From assembly GCF_021088345.1 (NCBI RefSeq), contig NZ_CP088156.1:868001-932000 (forward strand): 64,000 bases of DNA, given 5' to 3'. Both the position numbers and the translations under genes were made by a program. Shown here piece after piece: positions 1 to 8,054 of this stretch (position 1 is the stretch's first letter; every line of letters starts with the position of its first letter). Source of the DNA: Bradyrhizobium ontarionense. GTDB taxonomy: Bacteria > Pseudomonadota > Alphaproteobacteria > Rhizobiales > Xanthobacteraceae. The notes beneath the pieces were generated by a model. That model was given only the letters and a program-made list of their open reading frames with translations, made no database searches and was not told the origin of the DNA.

Positions 1-1
1 C

Positions 2-85
2 GAGGCGCTGATGGTCGGCGGCATCGGCGCCGGCCATTACGCCTTCATCAGCCAGGGCCGCCCGATCCGGTCGGCCGGGAGGTGA
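2..85 (+). CDS. C-terminal fragment of an unidentified protein
   Basis: An open frame enters from the left edge and stops at the TGA at 83-85. Its last 27 residues include EALMVGGIGAGHYAF and end SAGR. Codon use fits the high-GC host. Too little is visible to name the family. It converges with the chemotaxis receptor that ends at 98. Confidence 0.45.
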   Translation, partial: EALMVGGIGAGHYAFISQGRPIRSAGR

Positions 86-97
86 AAGGACCGCGGC

Positions 98-2248
98 TCA
101 CGCGCTCCGCACATTGCTGAGGAACCTGCCGACCTCGCTCCGCAGCCGGCTGCTCTCTTGCGACAGCGACTGTGCTGCCGACAACACGCTGCCCGAGGCG
201 GACCCGGTCGCGGCGGCGCCGCGCTGGACGTCGACGATGTTGGTGTTGACCTCCGACGTGCCGCGCGAGGCTTGCTGGATGTTGCGCGAGATCTCCTGGG
301 TGGCCGCGCCCTGCTGCTCCACGGCGGCGGCGATGGTCGAGGAAATCTCCGACAGCCGCTCGATCGTGGTGCTGATCTCCTGGATCGCGGTCACTGAATC
401 CTGGGTCGCCGACTGGATGCCGGAGATCTGCTGGGCGATCTCGCCGGTCGCCTTCGAGGTCTGCTCGGCGAGCGCCTTGACCTCGGACGCCACCACCGCG
501 AAGCCGCGGCCGGCGTCGCCGGCGCGCGCCGCCTCGATCGTCGCGTTCAGCGCCAGCAGATTGGTCTGGCCGGCGATCGAGTTGATGAGCTCGACGACGT
601 CGCCGATACGGGCGGCGGCCTTCGACAGCTGGTTGACGCGGTCGTTGGTGGTGCGCGCCTGGTCGACGGCGCCGGTGGCGATCCGCGCCGATTCCTGCAC
701 CTGGCGGCTGATCTCGGTCACCGACGAGGTCAGCTCTTCCGTGGCCGAGGCGACCGACTGGACGTTCGTCGAGGCCTCCTCGGAGGCTGCGGCCACGGTG
801 GTGGCCAGCTCCTGCGAGCGCGTCGCGTTCGACGTCAGCGTACCGGCGGAGCTCTCGAGTTCGGAGGAGGCGGCCGACACGGTCTGCACGATGCCGCCGA
901 TTGCGCCTTCGAACTCGCTGGCGAGCTTGTCCATCTCGGCCTTGCGCTTGACCTCCGCCGTGCGCTGGATCGACTTCACCTCTTCGCTGTTGAAGCGGAC
1001 GATGGCCTGCACGGTCTGCAGGTTGCGTAGCGCCTCGCCGATCTCGTCGTCGCGCTCGACCGGGATGCGGTTGTCGAGCTTGCCCGCGGTGATGTTCTGC
1101 ATGGCGTCGTTGAGCACCTTGAGCGGCCGCAGCACCGCGCGGATGCTCTGGATTCCGAGCAGGGCGCCAAATCCGACACCGGCGAGGATCAGGACGGAGA
1201 CGAGCAACAGCACGACGACATACTGGCGCTCGGCTTCCTCGTAGAGCGCCTTGGCTTCCTTGACCTGGATCGCCACGAGCTTGTCGAGCTCCTTCTTTCC
1301 CTCGACGAACAGATCGTGGCCCTTGGTGGCGATATGCTGGCTTGCCTCGTCGAACTTGTGCTGCTGGAGCAGGGCCAGCGCCGGCCTGATACCTTCCTCG
1401 AGATAGGCCTTGCGCCTGATCGCATAGGCGTCAGCCACGGCCCTCTCCTCCGGCGTCAGGTAGCTCGCCATGTAGTCGGTCCAGAGCTTCGAAATCCTGG
1501 CACTGTTCTCGTCCACCACCGCGCCGATGCCGTCGATGGATTTTCCGGCCTTGCCGTTCGCCGCCGCGGCCTGCTGCGACGACATGTTCTGCAGCGTGCG
1601 GTCGTTGATCTCGAACAGCTGCGAGAGGGGAATTGTGCGGTCCTCGTACATCGATTTCATGCCGACATTGCCGGTGTGCGTCGACAGGATGCCGGCCACG
1701 CCGATGATCAGCATGAACACGCCCAGCAGCGCCACCAGCGTGATCAGACGCGCCTTCAGCGTGCCGGTGAAGAACGACAGGCGGTCGAACACCGAGCGGC
1801 GGCGGATGACGCCGGCGCTGATCTCATAACCCTGCGCCTTGTTCTGGTTGAGCAGCGCATAGACCTTCTCAGCCTCGGCGCGCTGCTCGGCCGGCAGCTT
1901 GGTGCGGATCGAGGTGTAGCCGGTGACCTCGCCGTTCTCGCGGATTGCCGATGCGGAGGCCTGCACCCAGTAGAAGTCGCCGTTCTTGCGGCGGTTCTTG
2001 ACCGCGCCGGCCCATGGCTTGCCTTGCTTCAGCGTGTCCCAGAGATTGCCGAACGCCGCCGGCGGCATGTCGGGATGGCGGATGATGTTGTGCGGCTGGC
2101 CCATCAATTCGTCGGGGGTGAAGCCCGCGGCGGCGACGAACTGGTCGTTGAAATAGGTCAGCTTGCCCTTGAGGTCGGTGCGCGAGACGATCAGGGTCTC
2201 ATCGGTGATCGGGTATTCGGTGTTCGTGACGGGCAGGTTCTTGCGCAC
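98..2248 (-). CDS. PAS-domain methyl-accepting chemotaxis protein
   Basis: Membrane chemoreceptor that would signal to a CheA/CheW array. An N-terminal Aer-type PAS domain (about residues 15-120, with the typical NIIRHPDMP and [18 protein letters not shown] elements) precedes a first membrane helix (about 167-188). A four-helix-bundle-like periplasmic part follows, then a second helix (about 343-366), a HAMP domain (about 368-420) and a long cytoplasmic signalling domain (about 450-700). The signalling hairpin carries the canonical [20 protein letters not shown] core. The GTG start is supported by a GGAG about 9 bases upstream. The PAS is N-terminal to both membrane helices, so it is cytoplasmic; a redox or ligand role is an inference from Aer-like proteins. 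Length of 716 residues is normal for a receptor with this extra domain. Confidence 0.93.
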   Translation of the reverse strand: MRKNLPVTNTEYPITDETLIVSRTDLKGKLTYFNDQFVAAAGFTPDELMGQPHNIIRHPDMPPAAFGNLWDTLKQGKPWAGAVKNRRKNGDFYWVQASASAIRENGEVTGYTSIRTKLPAEQRAEAEKVYALLNQNKAQGYEISAGVIRRRSVFDRLSFFTGTLKARLITLVALLGVFMLIIGVAGILSTHTGNVGMKSMYEDRTIPLSQLFEINDRTLQNMSSQQAAAANGKAGKSIDGIGAVVDENSARISKLWTDYMASYLTPEERAVADAYAIRRKAYLEEGIRPALALLQQHKFDEASQHIATKGHDLFVEGKKELDKLVAIQVKEAKALYEEAERQYVVVLLLVSVLILAGVGFGALLGIQSIRAVLRPLKVLNDAMQNITAGKLDNRIPVERDDEIGEALRNLQTVQAIVRFNSEEVKSIQRTAEVKRKAEMDKLASEFEGAIGGIVQTVSAASSELESSAGTLTSNATRSQELATTVAAASEEASTNVQSVASATEELTSSVTEISRQVQESARIATGAVDQARTTNDRVNQLSKAAARIGDVVELINSIAGQTNLLALNATIEAARAGDAGRGFAVVASEVKALAEQTSKATGEIAQQISGIQSATQDSVTAIQEISTTIERLSEISSTIAAAVEQQGAATQEISRNIQQASRGTSEVNTNIVDVQRGAAATGSASGSVLSAAQSLSQESSRLRSEVGRFLSNVRSA

Positions 2249-2690
2249 GGCGTGAGCTCCAGCTGTCCCGCTTGACTACGGATATCGAGTACGGCGAACG
2301 GGACCTGCTAACAGGGCCTGGAATGGTTAAAGGTTGCATAAAATCTAGGCACCGTAAGACTACGCGCTGTGCACCGCGGTCTTGATGCCGCCCGACGCTG
2401 CGCTGGCAGCTAAGCATCTGATTCAACATACAGAAATGCGCCCCGCGGCGCGCCTGCGCCCGAGCTTTCGGCAGCGAGCCCTCGAAACGAGGGCGCCGGG
2501 AATGCCGGGTGAAGGCCTCACCCATGGCCCGCCTGCAGACAAGAAAGCAGGCGGCAGTCACCACAGGTTAAGCCGATCAACCGGCATTCCCTGCGCGATG
2601 GCTTTACGGATTATACGCGATCTCCCCGGGGACCGGGCTTTCTTGCCCCCGTCATCCGCGCCGATTGCATCTGCACCGGCACGAACTTGG
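2249..2690. repeat. Host intergenic flank, left arm of a split interspersed repeat
   Basis: No convincing gene lies here. The segment carries complementary arms: CGGGAATGCCGGG near 2498 pairs with CCGGCATTCCCTGCG near 2581, with smaller hairpins around. Joined to the sequence right of the prophage (45856 onward) it resembles, from memory, a long interspersed intergenic repeat of Bradyrhizobium and Rhodopseudomonas. The promoter of the chemoreceptor should lie in its first 100 bases. Confidence 0.5.
2686..2690. repeat. Target-site duplication, left copy (CTTGG)
   Basis: CTTGG directly precedes the TG that starts the prophage and is repeated right after the CA that ends it (45851-45855). A 5-bp duplication is the known hallmark of Mu-family transposition. 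Confidence 0.9.
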
Positions 2691-2739
2691 TGTAGCGCGC
2701 AATTTCAAATGACACCCTGCGCAAGTTCAAATGTCACCC
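2691..2739. other. Prophage left end with two transposase-type binding sites
   Basis: Starts TGTAGCGCGC. Two direct copies of GCGCAAnTTCAAATGnCACC lie at 2697-2717 and 2719-2739, matching at 19 of 21 positions and spaced exactly 22 bp, two helical turns. Inverted copies sit at the right end. By analogy to Mu L1/L2 these are the likely sites bound by the MuA-like transposase. Confidence 0.88.
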
Positions 2740-2877
2740 CCTGTCCCCCCGGGGTATTGCCTCTAAACAACCGGCCCGGGCCGCCCTGGGGAACATCGAC
2801 ACCCCCTAGGTTGTGATGGTAATATCGATCGCCTTGCCGGCGACCGCCGGCTGGCCGGGGCTGGGGGGCCATCCGAG

Positions 2878-4926
2878 ATGCACGGAACCGACAGACACAG
2901 CGCGGTCGATGGCCGCATCGCGACCCATGTGGGAGATTATCGCCCCGATATTGACGGCCTGCGCGCAATCGCGGTGATGTCGGTGGTCATCTTTCACGCG
3001 TTCCCACAGACGCTGCGCAGCGGCTTTGTGGGGGTGGATGTCTTCTTCGTAATCTCTGGCTACCTGATCACGACCATCATCCTGACCGATCTCGCCGCTG
3101 AACGTTTCAGCCTTGCGAACTTCTATACGCGCCGCGTACGCCGCATCTTCCCAGCACTCATCGTCGTGCTGTCCTGTTGCCTGATCGCAGGCGCCTTCTT
3201 GCTTTGGGCGGATGACTTCGCCCGGCTCGGCAAGCACGCCGCCGCCGGAGCAGGGTTCATCGCAAACCTCGCACTGTGGCAGGAAGCGAGCTATTTCGAT
3301 GTCGCTTCGGACTCCAAGATCCTGCTGCACCTGTGGTCCCTCGGTATCGAAGAACAGTTTTACCTGGTCTGGCCCGCTCTCATGCTGCTGGCCTGGCGCG
3401 GCCGCCTCAATCGATTTGTGTTGATCGCAACCGTTCTTGCATCTTCCCTGACCTATGGCGTCAAGGCGACTGCTACAGATCCAGTCGCAGCGTTTTACTC
3501 GCCCGCCTCCCGGCTGTGGGAGCTTGCGGCTGGCGCAAGCCTGGCGAACCTGACGCTCTTTCCGCCCCGTGCCATGGCCTGGACCGAGCGCGCGATCGCT
3601 ACAGTTCTCGCGGCCATATTCTTCGAGCGCGATGTCGACGCCGATCGCGCCTACCGCCACGTGCTTTCGACCCTGGGCATGTCCTTGGTCCTGGCGTCGA
3701 CCGTTGTGGTCACCCGACGTCATGAGTTCCCGGGTTGGTGGGCTTTGCTGCCGGTGACCGGCGCCTATCTCGTTATCCTGGCTGGTCCCGAGGCCTGGCT
3801 CAACAGGTGGGTTCTGTCCAACAAGGTTATGGTGTGGTTCGGGCTCATCAGCTACCCGCTTTATCTCTGGCATTGGCCACTGCTGACATTCGCGAGGATA
3901 CACTTCGGCAATATTTCGCCCCCGCCGCAGCTTTTGGCCGTCCTGGTCGCGCTCTCCGTCGTGCTCGCCTGGCTCACCTATCAGTTCATAGAAAAGCCCA
4001 TCCGGTTTGGGCAACGAACGAGGAGGGTCTCTATCCCCGCCTTGATGACCGCAATGGTCGCGATCGGTGTGTTTGGAATCGTGGATGTCGTCAGTAAGGG
4101 CTTTCCCGGCCGACTTGAGCAGGACAAGGCTGCCTATGCTGATTATTTCAACGTGGGTTCGCCAAGGCTGCAGGCCGAGTACATCAATTTTATCTCGCAG
4201 AACCAATGCAACTTCTACCCATGGGATGCCACGGTTCCATCGATCGCCCCTCGCAGCGCCATCGATCTGAGCTGCTACACTCGCCACTCCGAGCAAAGCG
4301 TGATGATCATTGGAGATTCCAACGCATCCGACCTCTACTATGGGCTCCACGAGGTTCTGCCGAAAGCCATTTCGCTGCTCTTGATCTGGAGCTCGGGATG
4401 TCAGGTCAGCGAAGTGATCGAGCGCATCATCGACACCAATCACTGCCACATGGCGAACTACTTTGCGTTGCAGCGCATCAAGGCCGACCCGCCTACGGTC
4501 CTGTTGTTGTCGTCCAATAACTCCTTCGACATTGCCTACATCCGCCGGTTCGCAAAGATGGTGAAGAGTTTCGGCGTGAAACATGTGCTTGTCCTTGGGC
4601 AGCGGCCACACTGGAAGCCGTTCCTCTATAAGGTTGTCCTCGACAATTATTGGCCTTCCGTCCCGCGCTACATCCAGGGCCATCTGGACGATGATCTGAT
4701 GGCTTTCACGAAGACGTTCCAGTCGCAACTGCAGCCCGATGAGCCATTCGAATTTGTCGACGAGCTGAAGCAGTTCTGCAACGCGGAAGGCTGCCTGAGC
4801 TATCTTGGAACCGATCCCAAGGAGGGGCTTATCACCGCAGACACAGTCCATCTGCGGCCGTTGGCGTCCGTCTGGTTAGCGCGTCAGCAGCTTGCTCCCT
4901 TGATCACGGAGCGGCTTGGCGAGTGA
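2878..4926 (+). CDS. OafA-type membrane acyltransferase with C-terminal SGNH domain (phage cargo)
   Basis: Likely transfers an acyl group, often acetyl, to a surface polysaccharide. Residues about 20-375 are an acyltransferase-3 domain of about ten membrane helices, with the family's RPDIDGLRAIAV opening and a GVDVFFVISGYLI helix. A linker helix leads to an SGNH hydrolase-like domain: the nucleophile block reads GDSN near residue 479 and the His block reads DTVH near residue 654. It lies inside the prophage, right at the left end and convergent with the tail fibre gene only 6 bp away. O-antigen-modifying acyltransferases are well-known lysogenic conversion genes, so changing the phage receptor is the likely role. 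Its GC content is lower than the phage backbone. The ATG has a G-rich stretch upstream but no perfect ribosome site. Confidence 0.9.
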   Translation: MHGTDRHSAVDGRIATHVGDYRPDIDGLRAIAVMSVVIFHAFPQTLRSGFVGVDVFFVISGYLITTIILTDLAAERFSLANFYTRRVRRIFPALIVVLSCCLIAGAFLLWADDFARLGKHAAAGAGFIANLALWQEASYFDVASDSKILLHLWSLGIEEQFYLVWPALMLLAWRGRLNRFVLIATVLASSLTYGVKATATDPVAAFYSPASRLWELAAGASLANLTLFPPRAMAWTERAIATVLAAIFFERDVDADRAYRHVLSTLGMSLVLASTVVVTRRHEFPGWWALLPVTGAYLVILAGPEAWLNRWVLSNKVMVWFGLISYPLYLWHWPLLTFARIHFGNISPPPQLLAVLVALSVVLAWLTYQFIEKPIRFGQRTRRVSIPALMTAMVAIGVFGIVDVVSKGFPGRLEQDKAAYADYFNVGSPRLQAEYINFISQNQCNFYPWDATVPSIAPRSAIDLSCYTRHSEQSVMIIGDSNASDLYYGLHEVLPKAISLLLIWSSGCQVSEVIERIIDTNHCHMANYFALQRIKADPPTVLLLSSNNSFDIAYIRRFAKMVKSFGVKHVLVLGQRPHWKPFLYKVVLDNYWPSVPRYIQGHLDDDLMAFTKTFQSQLQPDEPFEFVDELKQFCNAEGCLSYLGTDPKEGLITADTVHLRPLASVWLARQQLAPLITERLGE

Positions 4927-4932
4927 GCCGCG

Positions 4933-6366
4933 CTAATAGGCATATGCGCCTCTGGCGCTGCTGACTGTGAGGCCGGCAGGTAGCGCCGCGGCGTTATACT
5001 TGAAGGTATGACCGTCATCGACAATAATGTTTCCTGGCGTACCCCAAGCCGCAGCGTTGCCCGTGATCGCCGTTCCGGCTGTTGTGAAGCCAGGGCCATA
5101 CAGCTCCATGAAGTTCGTGATGGCGAGGGCGCCGGTCGGCTGCATGCCGGGACCAAGCGATATTTGTCCACCGCGATCAGTCCGGATGATGTTCTTGAAC
5201 GTGTTGGTGAACGTCAGGATGTTGAAGATGGCGAAGATGCAGGCGCCGTTGTCGAGGTAAACGCCGACGTCGTTCGCGCCACCGCCCTGAATCGTTACCC
5301 CCGAGAAGGTGTCGATGAGTCCATTGCCGTGCATCTTGAGAACAGCTTTCCCAAAAGTGTTATTTTGGGACTGCAAGTACATGTCCTGAATAATAAGCTC
5401 GGCGTTATCGCCAACTGACACCAGATCAGTACCGTTTGAGCCGAGCATGGTCGCTTGGCCGCCGTTTCCCTTGAGATAGACGACGTTCGAACCGACCGGC
5501 TGTCCACCCAAGCTGAGGGACTGAACGAATGTTTGGCCGGCTGTCGGGTAGATCGTTGCACTACTACCGGCCTGATCGACGCCGTACCAGATGAAGGATG
5601 CCGCATCTTGAAGCTGCGAGAACGCGCCTGCGCCGGTCGCTAAGCCGTCCACCGTCCCCAGAGCGCCGCCGCCACTATCGACACAGGCAAAGACAGTTCC
5701 TTGCACCCATCGCTGTTTTTTGGGGGTCCAATCCCAAACAGGTCCAGATCCATCATCAGCGCTGAAGACCTGCACATTCTGACCGGGGTAAAGTATCGAC
5801 TTCGTGCCGTTCAGATTGATCCGCCTACCGCGGCCCGTGCCGATTCCGGAATATGAGTCGGTGTTGCGGACCATGACCGCGAAATCCGAGGGATAGCTCG
5901 ACGCGGGGCCGAACGTCAGTTCGAAAAAGGTGTTGGTGCCGAGGCTCAGGGTCGACCCAGCATCGTTGGCGACAACGGGGTATGTGGCGGTCTTTGCTGC
6001 GGACTGCTTGTTGCGCCACCCGGCGACCGGGCTAAGCGCGGCAACGTCAATAGAGATAACCCGCCACGCTCCGTCGCCAAGCGGCAGCGCCCAGCAAGAA
6101 TCCCCCGGCGAGAACGTGTAGTTCTGCCCGCCCGGCATCAGAAGTTTTGATGAGCTCAAAAAGGTCGGTCGCCCGACGAGATAGAGATGGATCGGCGGCC
6201 CCTTGGGCCAGCCCGGCAGGCCGCGGACGGTGCCGGTGCCCTCGACCCAATAGGCGTCGCCGAGCGCATGGATGGCGAGCTCGGGCGTAGACGCCAGCAC
6301 GCCACCATAGCGATGCAGCGGAGGGATCTGCGGCGTCGCCGGGAACGAGGATGCGCGGTTCGACAT
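4933..6366 (-). CDS. Probable tail fibre or spike protein
   Basis: Last gene of the leftward structural operon, 477 residues. The start at 6366 (MSNRASSFP) has GGAGA seven bases upstream and overlaps the end of the preceding gene. Residues about 220-440 alternate short hydrophobic and Gly/Asn-rich stretches, including TIQGGGANDVGVYLDNGA, typical of a right-handed beta-helix. The C-terminus is small and hydrophobic (SSARGAYAY). A receptor-binding role is inferred from position and fold pattern only. The GC content is below that of the tail genes upstream, as is common for exchangeable fibres. Confidence 0.6.
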   Translation of the reverse strand: MSNRASSFPATPQIPPLHRYGGVLASTPELAIHALGDAYWVEGTGTVRGLPGWPKGPPIHLYLVGRPTFLSSSKLLMPGGQNYTFSPGDSCWALPLGDGAWRVISIDVAALSPVAGWRNKQSAAKTATYPVVANDAGSTLSLGTNTFFELTFGPASSYPSDFAVMVRNTDSYSGIGTGRGRRINLNGTKSILYPGQNVQVFSADDGSGPVWDWTPKKQRWVQGTVFACVDSGGGALGTVDGLATGAGAFSQLQDAASFIWYGVDQAGSSATIYPTAGQTFVQSLSLGGQPVGSNVVYLKGNGGQATMLGSNGTDLVSVGDNAELIIQDMYLQSQNNTFGKAVLKMHGNGLIDTFSGVTIQGGGANDVGVYLDNGACIFAIFNILTFTNTFKNIIRTDRGGQISLGPGMQPTGALAITNFMELYGPGFTTAGTAITGNAAAWGTPGNIIVDDGHTFKYNAAALPAGLTVSSARGAYAY

Positions 6367-6367
6367 G

Positions 6368-6751
6368 TCAGAGGTCTCCGCCCTGCGCGAACACTTTGAA
6401 CGCCTCCGCATTGTGAGTGGCAGCCATCAGCGACCAGCCGGACGGCAGCACCAGACCATTGGAGAAGTTGACCTCATCCTCGAACACCGAGATTGCCGTC
6501 GACGGAGTGATCGCGGACACCAGGCGCTCCTTGCGCAAATACTTGTTGGTGCCGTCATTCAGAAAGAACCGGATGGCGCCGGCGGTGGTTATGCCCGATG
6601 CGATGATGGCGAGACTGTCGACCCGCGACCCCGATGCGCCGGCACTGACCAGCGTCACCAGCAAGCCGGTGCCGTCGCGATTGGTGTTTGCGGCCGAGAG
6701 CGCGGCCTGCCAGGTCTTGGGTACTCCGACGAAGACGGGTGCCGATGCCAT
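6368..6751 (-). CDS. Small virion-associated protein of the fibre module
   Basis: 127 residues, opening ASAPVFVGVPKTWQAALSAANT and continuing with a TLVSAGASGSRVDSLAI strand pattern. It appears to be a single compact beta domain. It sits between two fibre genes and its stop overlaps the ribosome site of the next gene. I place it as a tail-tip or fibre-attachment protein by context; no family motif is decisive. Confidence 0.6.
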   Translation of the reverse strand: MASAPVFVGVPKTWQAALSAANTNRDGTGLLVTLVSAGASGSRVDSLAIIASGITTAGAIRFFLNDGTNKYLRKERLVSAITPSTAISVFEDEVNFSNGLVLPSGWSLMAATHNAEAFKVFAQGGDL

Positions 6752-6795
6752 AAATCATATCCCTTTCAAGAGCAGATGTTGGTGGGGAGAGACCG

Positions 6796-7026
6796 TCAGC
6801 TACAGCTCGACCACTGCAGAAAAGCGTTCGCGCCGGCACTGACTCCGGCGATGGCCGCGTCGAGATCAGCCTTGGAGGCCTGCGCGAAGCCGCCGACCGT
6901 GGTACCGTCGTGCAGATAGAGCCGCTTATTAGTCATGTCTGGAGTGACCTCTCCAGGCGCCCCGGTGAATGCTGCGATACCCGCCGCGTTATTGCGGCGA
7001 AGCTGGAGCTGTGTTGCCGTCGTCAT
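6796..7026 (-). CDS. Small tail protein resembling the Mtd N-terminal domain
   Basis: 76 residues. The pattern QLQLRRNNAAGIAAF followed by GEVTPDMTNKRLYLHDGTT resembles the short N-terminal beta domain shared by phage receptor-binding proteins such as Mtd and phage hyaluronidases. Its ATG overlaps the stop of the upstream fibre gene (ATGA), which implies coupled translation. It may join or trimerise fibre parts; that is inference. Confidence 0.6.
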   Translation of the reverse strand: MTTATQLQLRRNNAAGIAAFTGAPGEVTPDMTNKRLYLHDGTTVGGFAQASKADLDAAIAGVSAGANAFLQWSSCS

Positions 7027-8054
7027 GCTGCTACTCCCAAGTCAACGATCTGAAGGACGGGATCTGAGGTCGAACCGAGGTCGCCGACTGCGGCCGTACC
7101 TCCGATGAAGTGTGGTCCGGCCCAGTCGGCCGACGTGTTCGAAGCCTTCACCCAGAGTCGGAACGGCAAGACGTCGGTCTGGAGATACTTGAATCCTTGC
7201 GCCTGACCGTCATAGATCGAGCGCTGGGCCAGCGTGCCCGATGCGTCGGGCTCGATGCCCACACCCTGAATGCCCTGGATACCCTGCGGCCCCTGAGCGC
7301 CTTGCGGAATCCCGAACGCCAGGCTGGCGGCTCCACTGGTGCCGAGATTGGTGACCGTCGCGCTTGACCCGGCCGGCAGCGTCGTGACCGCATTGATCGC
7401 GATCGTTGCCGCCGTGCCGGGCGCGCCCGGGTCGCCCTTGTTGCCCGGGTCGCCCTTGATGCCGGCTGCCGCGACCAAATCCCAGAACGCCGGGTTGGAC
7501 TCCGGTGGCTTGTTGGTGCTCGGCGCCTTGGCAAGGTAGCTCGACCCAAGGCGCGAGACCGTGTCGCTGATGACGTAGGCAATCGCGCTATCCCATGTGC
7601 CACGATTGGTGCTCGTGCCGGCCGGATTGCCCTGTGGAACCCACACGCCACCGGTCTTGAACCACAATTGCCAAAGTCCGGTGTTGGTCTTTAGCGCATA
7701 TTGTCCATCGTCGCCGATCGCTGGATCAGGCGTTAATCCGGCGACGAAATAAAAGGTACCCATTCCGTTGAGAAGCGCGACCAGCCGTTCGACGTCTTCG
7801 TTGGCCTGCGTCGTGTTGCGCGAGCCAGGCAGTTTCCAGATCTTGTAGGCCGCGGCACTGATCGCGCCACCGCCCCACTGCGGAATCGCAACATGCGTGT
7901 CGTCGACAACGTCGATGATGACCGACTGATATTGTCCGACCTGCAGCACGTCTCCCGGTAGGACATTGGTGAACCAAAGCGTGGTTGTGCCAATCGCCGC
8001 AGTGCCATTCGCTGCAATCGAAATTGTGCCGGTGCCGTAGTTCGAAAGCGTCAT
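7023..8054 (-). CDS. Tail fibre with collagen-like repeats
   Basis: 343 residues. A beta-rich N-terminal domain (about 1-80) is followed by a linker, a carbohydrate-binding-like segment (RGTWDSAIAYVISDTVSRLG), and two collagen-like triplet runs, GDPGNKGDPGAPG and GAQGPQGIQGIQG. Gly-X-Y triplets are common in trimeric phage fibres. The start overlaps the stop of the tail-tip gene upstream by four bases. The C-terminal ~80 residues form the likely tip. Confidence 0.8.
   Translation of the reverse strand: MTLSNYGTGTISIAANGTAAIGTTTLWFTNVLPGDVLQVGQYQSVIIDVVDDTHVAIPQWGGGAISAAAYKIWKLPGSRNTTQANEDVERLVALLNGMGTFYFVAGLTPDPAIGDDGQYALKTNTGLWQLWFKTGGVWVPQGNPAGTSTNRGTWDSAIAYVISDTVSRLGSSYLAKAPSTNKPPESNPAFWDLVAAAGIKGDPGNKGDPGAPGTAATIAINAVTTLPAGSSATVTNLGTSGAASLAFGIPQGAQGPQGIQGIQGVGIEPDASGTLAQRSIYDGQAQGFKYLQTDVLPFRLWVKASNTSADWAGPHFIGGTAAVGDLGSTSDPVLQIVDLGVAA

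Noticed and set aside
2806..4851. Long minus-strand open frame of 681 codons opposite the acyltransferase
   Set aside because: It is the antisense shadow of a gene with clear family motifs; its translation is charged and low in hydrophobic cores.
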